The notes under the pieces were generated by a model, which ran no database searches, was not told the DNA's origin, and saw only the letters and a program-made list of their open reading frames with translations. Source: Bacteroidales bacterium (lineage in GTDB: Bacteria > Bacteroidota > Bacteroidia > Bacteroidales > P3). From it: a stretch of 34,274 bases of DNA. The DNA lies in the NCBI GenBank assembly GCA_017960475.1, contig JAGCZH010000020.1, forward strand, positions 1 through 34,274. Direction: 5' to 3'. Position numbers and translations under genes: made by a program. This document shows, in pieces, positions 33,435 through 34,274 of this stretch. Within the stretch, counting starts at the first letter, position 1. The number at the start of each line of letters is the position of its first letter.

Positions 33435-34274
33435 TCAAAACTGAAAATAGATAAAAGATTCGCTTTCGAATGAGAACAGCAATATTGCGAAAACGATAGT
33501 GTAGTATATCAGCCATCGTAGCCAGAGAGGCTTTACCGTATCCAAAACCAGACCGTGTTCTTTGGCTCGGTTAAACCATTCAACGACAAGCATTGCAAGG
33601 ATGAAAATCAGAGTGATGCCAGGAACGGCGATGGGGATGGATAACAAGCTGGGTGAGAACAGGTGTCCGAAAAAGTCGATGGCTTGATGCAAGTTTTCTG
33701 CTCTGAAGATTATCCAACCCATGATGGCAAGCACGAATGTCAGCAACATTTGCAGAAATTCGTGTAATGTCGGCAATAGTCGACCTTCTGCTACAGTGTT
33801 GGTATATCGCCTGTTTTTGCCAAGCAGTATAAGCGGCAGGAACAGCAACGCATGATATGCGCCCCATACTATGAATGTCCAATTGGCGCCGTGCCACAAA
33901 CCACTGACAAGAAATATAATAAAGGTGTTGCGTACGATCTTGGCTTTTGATACACGACTGCCTCCAAGAGGAATGTAAAGATAGTCGCGGAACCATGTGG
34001 TGAGAGAAATGTGCCATCGACGCCAGAACTCTGCAATGTCGCGACTGAAGTAGGGCACGTTGAAGTTCCGTTTCAATCGAATGCCGAATAGTTTTGCCGT
34101 GCCGATGGCAATGTCGCTATAGCCTGAGAAGTCTCCGTATATCTGGAAAGTGAAGAGTGCTGCGGCCAATAAAAGAGTGCTGGCACTTTGTGTTGAATAC
34201 TCGTTCCATATTGTGTCAACAAATACTGCACACCTGTCGGCGATGACCATTTTCTTGAAGAAGCCCCAAAGCAT
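33435..34274 (-). CDS. MBOAT-family O-acyltransferase, C-terminal part (cut by window edge)
   Basis: The visible 279 residues are the C-terminal part of an MBOAT protein; roughly 190 N-terminal residues should lie beyond the right edge. The Met at the edge is internal, not the start. Present are GFFKKMVIADR, YGDFSGYSDIAIGTAKLFGI, EFWRRWHISLTTWFRDYLYIPLGGSR and the catalytic histidine segment SGLWHGANW, about 128 residues into the visible part. It pairs with the downstream SGNH gene in a second polysaccharide acylation module. It is clearly distinct in sequence from the MBOAT at 25-26.5 kb. Confidence 0.93.
   Translation of the reverse strand: MLWGFFKKMVIADRCAVFVDTIWNEYSTQSASTLLLAAALFTFQIYGDFSGYSDIAIGTAKLFGIRLKRNFNVPYFSRDIAEFWRRWHISLTTWFRDYLYIPLGGSRVSKAKIVRNTFIIFLVSGLWHGANWTFIVWGAYHALLFLPLILLGKNRRYTNTVAEGRLLPTLHEFLQMLLTFVLAIMGWIIFRAENLHQAIDFFGHLFSPSLLSIPIAVPGITLIFILAMLVVEWFNRAKEHGLVLDTVKPLWLRWLIYYTIVFAILLFSFESESFIYFQF

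Overview
The window looks like a piece of a Bacteroidales (Bacteroidota) chromosome, probably from a host-associated anaerobe. The reasons are: several promoters of the Bacteroidota type (TTTG, 19 bases, TAnnTTTG), many lipoproteins with signal peptides, protein families typical of the order (KilA-N proteins, DUF4143 ATPases, DUF5106-type thioredoxin lipoproteins, DHHW proteins, the recF-DUF721 pair), and an oxygen-sensitive pyruvate:ferredoxin oxidoreductase at the left edge. I can identify no rRNA, tRNA, CRISPR array or insertion sequence. All assignments rest on motif reading, not on database searches.

Left edge to about 5 kb (accessory, AT-rich). The 5' third of a nifJ-type oxidoreductase reads off the left edge. 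Behind it on the same strand are a DUF4143 AAA ATPase, then a tight three-gene run (KilA-N protein, small lipoprotein, CoiA-like nuclease). A second, decayed copy of the oxidoreductase start lies at about 2012-2068, so the ATPase gene is bracketed by two copies of the same leader. The spacer 4551-5050 carries a duplicated AT-rich repeat.

5 to 16 kb (housekeeping and envelope). A plus-strand trio (lipoprotein flavin reductase, GNAT acetyltransferase, cupin) converges on a minus-strand series: sensor histidine kinase, LolC/E-type permease, triosephosphate isomerase, L,D-transpeptidase, DUF5106/thioredoxin protein and a probable outer-membrane barrel. The barrel gene shares a divergent promoter region with dihydrolipoyl dehydrogenase.

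16 to 20.4 kb (plus strand). An unrecognised 350-residue protein is followed by an M23 envelope peptidase, ispH, recF and a DUF721 (DciA-like) gene. Arrays of GTTAAC hexamers fill the gaps and even supply the end of IspH and the initiation region of recF.

20.4 kb to the right edge (minus strand, polysaccharide modification). ComEC follows two paralogous DHHW proteins, an MBOAT acyltransferase and an SGNH lipoprotein, which together look like an alginate-type O-acetylation module. After an M20 dipeptidase and a TPR lipoprotein come an OafA-type acyltransferase, an ABC-2 polysaccharide-export permease without its ATPase, and a second acylation pair (AlgX/J-like SGNH protein plus an MBOAT cut by the right edge). 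The window therefore holds three membrane acyltransferases and four SGNH-type proteins that could decorate exported glycans.

Unusual traits are the frequent TTG/GTG starts and several families of short-period intergenic repeats (9-mers, 12-mers, 7-mers and GTTAAC hexamers).
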